Origin: Thiobacillus sp.
GTDB lineage: Bacteria > Pseudomonadota > Gammaproteobacteria > Burkholderiales > Thiobacillaceae
NCBI GenBank assembly: GCA_024710445.1
Contig: JANJUT010000142.1
Span: forward strand, 1-13,833
Reading direction: 5' to 3'
DNA length: 13,833 nt
Shown: positions 13,694 to 13,833 of the stretch, one piece after another
How positions within the stretch are numbered: position 1 is the first letter of the stretch
Layout: each line of letters begins with the position of its first letter
Translations under genes and position numbers: made by a program
The notes under the pieces: generated by a model
Databases searched by the model: none
The model's input: the letters and a program-made list of their open reading frames with translations, nothing else
Told to the model about the DNA's origin: nothing

Positions 13694-13833
13694 GATAATC
13701 CATGGCCTTGTAGCCGTGCTTCTTCACCAGTTCGTCGCGCTCTGCCGCTTTCAGGTCTTCGCGCACCATCTCGGCGACGAGTTCGTCGAAGCTGATCTTC
13801 GGCGTCCAGCCGAGTTTGTTCTTGGCCTTGGCC
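13686..13833 (-). CDS. gmd: GDP-mannose 4,6-dehydratase, C-terminal end (cut by window edge)
   Basis: Only the last 48 residues are inside the window; the rest lies to the right. They include KLGWTPKISFDELVAEMV and end KKHGYKAMDYHE before a TAA stop, which matches the C-terminus of GMD enzymes. GMD removes water from GDP-mannose to give GDP-4-keto-6-deoxymannose, the substrate of Fcl, encoded downstream on the same strand. The identification rests on this short piece and on the context with fcl. The stop overlaps the mntA start. Confidence 0.88.
   Translation of the reverse strand, partial: AKAKNKLGWTPKISFDELVAEMVREDLKAAERDELVKKHGYKAMDYHE

Overview
The window looks like chromosome of a betaproteobacterium, probably near the Nitrosomonadales (Gallionella / Sulfuricella / Thiobacillus type). 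This is inferred from moderately high GC, an rRNA-operon leader of betaproteobacterial type, the initiator tRNA sequence and the style of the proteins. No marker gene is complete enough here to name a genus.

Left edge (1-600): on the minus strand an initiator tRNA-fMet with its own sigma70-type promoter is followed at once by a strong rRNA-type promoter (TTGACG-16-TAGAAT with a GCGCACC discriminator) and a leader with a boxA antitermination site. The 16S gene itself should lie just beyond the left edge. Bases 301-600 hold the tRNA promoter and a plus-strand promoter, but no gene.

Housekeeping block (601-8005): an iron-type alcohol dehydrogenase; a lemA gene that overlaps a GIDE-domain membrane protein gene carrying an EF-hand; a small acidic protein; then, on the minus strand, a two-gene unit of a helix-turn-helix/ferredoxin/flavin-reductase fusion and a small HExxH membrane protein. 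recJ runs divergently from that unit, and a rhomboid protease follows recJ.

Sugar-nucleotide block (8092-13833, all minus strand, transcribed right to left): gmd (3' end only), an MntA/HepT toxin-antitoxin pair, fcl, rfbA, rfbC, rfbD and galE. Together these supply GDP-L-fucose, dTDP-L-rhamnose and UDP-galactose for surface polysaccharide. rfbB (dTDP-glucose 4,6-dehydratase) is absent from the window. The toxin-antitoxin pair separates gmd from fcl, which normally act in sequence.

The most unusual feature is a dispersed set of heptameric tandem repeats of two sequence families, CAAGNNN (or CTTGNNN on the other strand) and GTGAGCG/ACCGCTC. They sit at nearly every gene junction from 7360 to 12752 and often run into gene starts. 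They appear to supply the only usable start codon of fcl (TTG), 10 or so codons of the rfbA 5' end, and the sequence just before the rhomboid and rfbC start codons. Next to the fcl array are two tandem perfect hairpins whose stems differ but remain paired.
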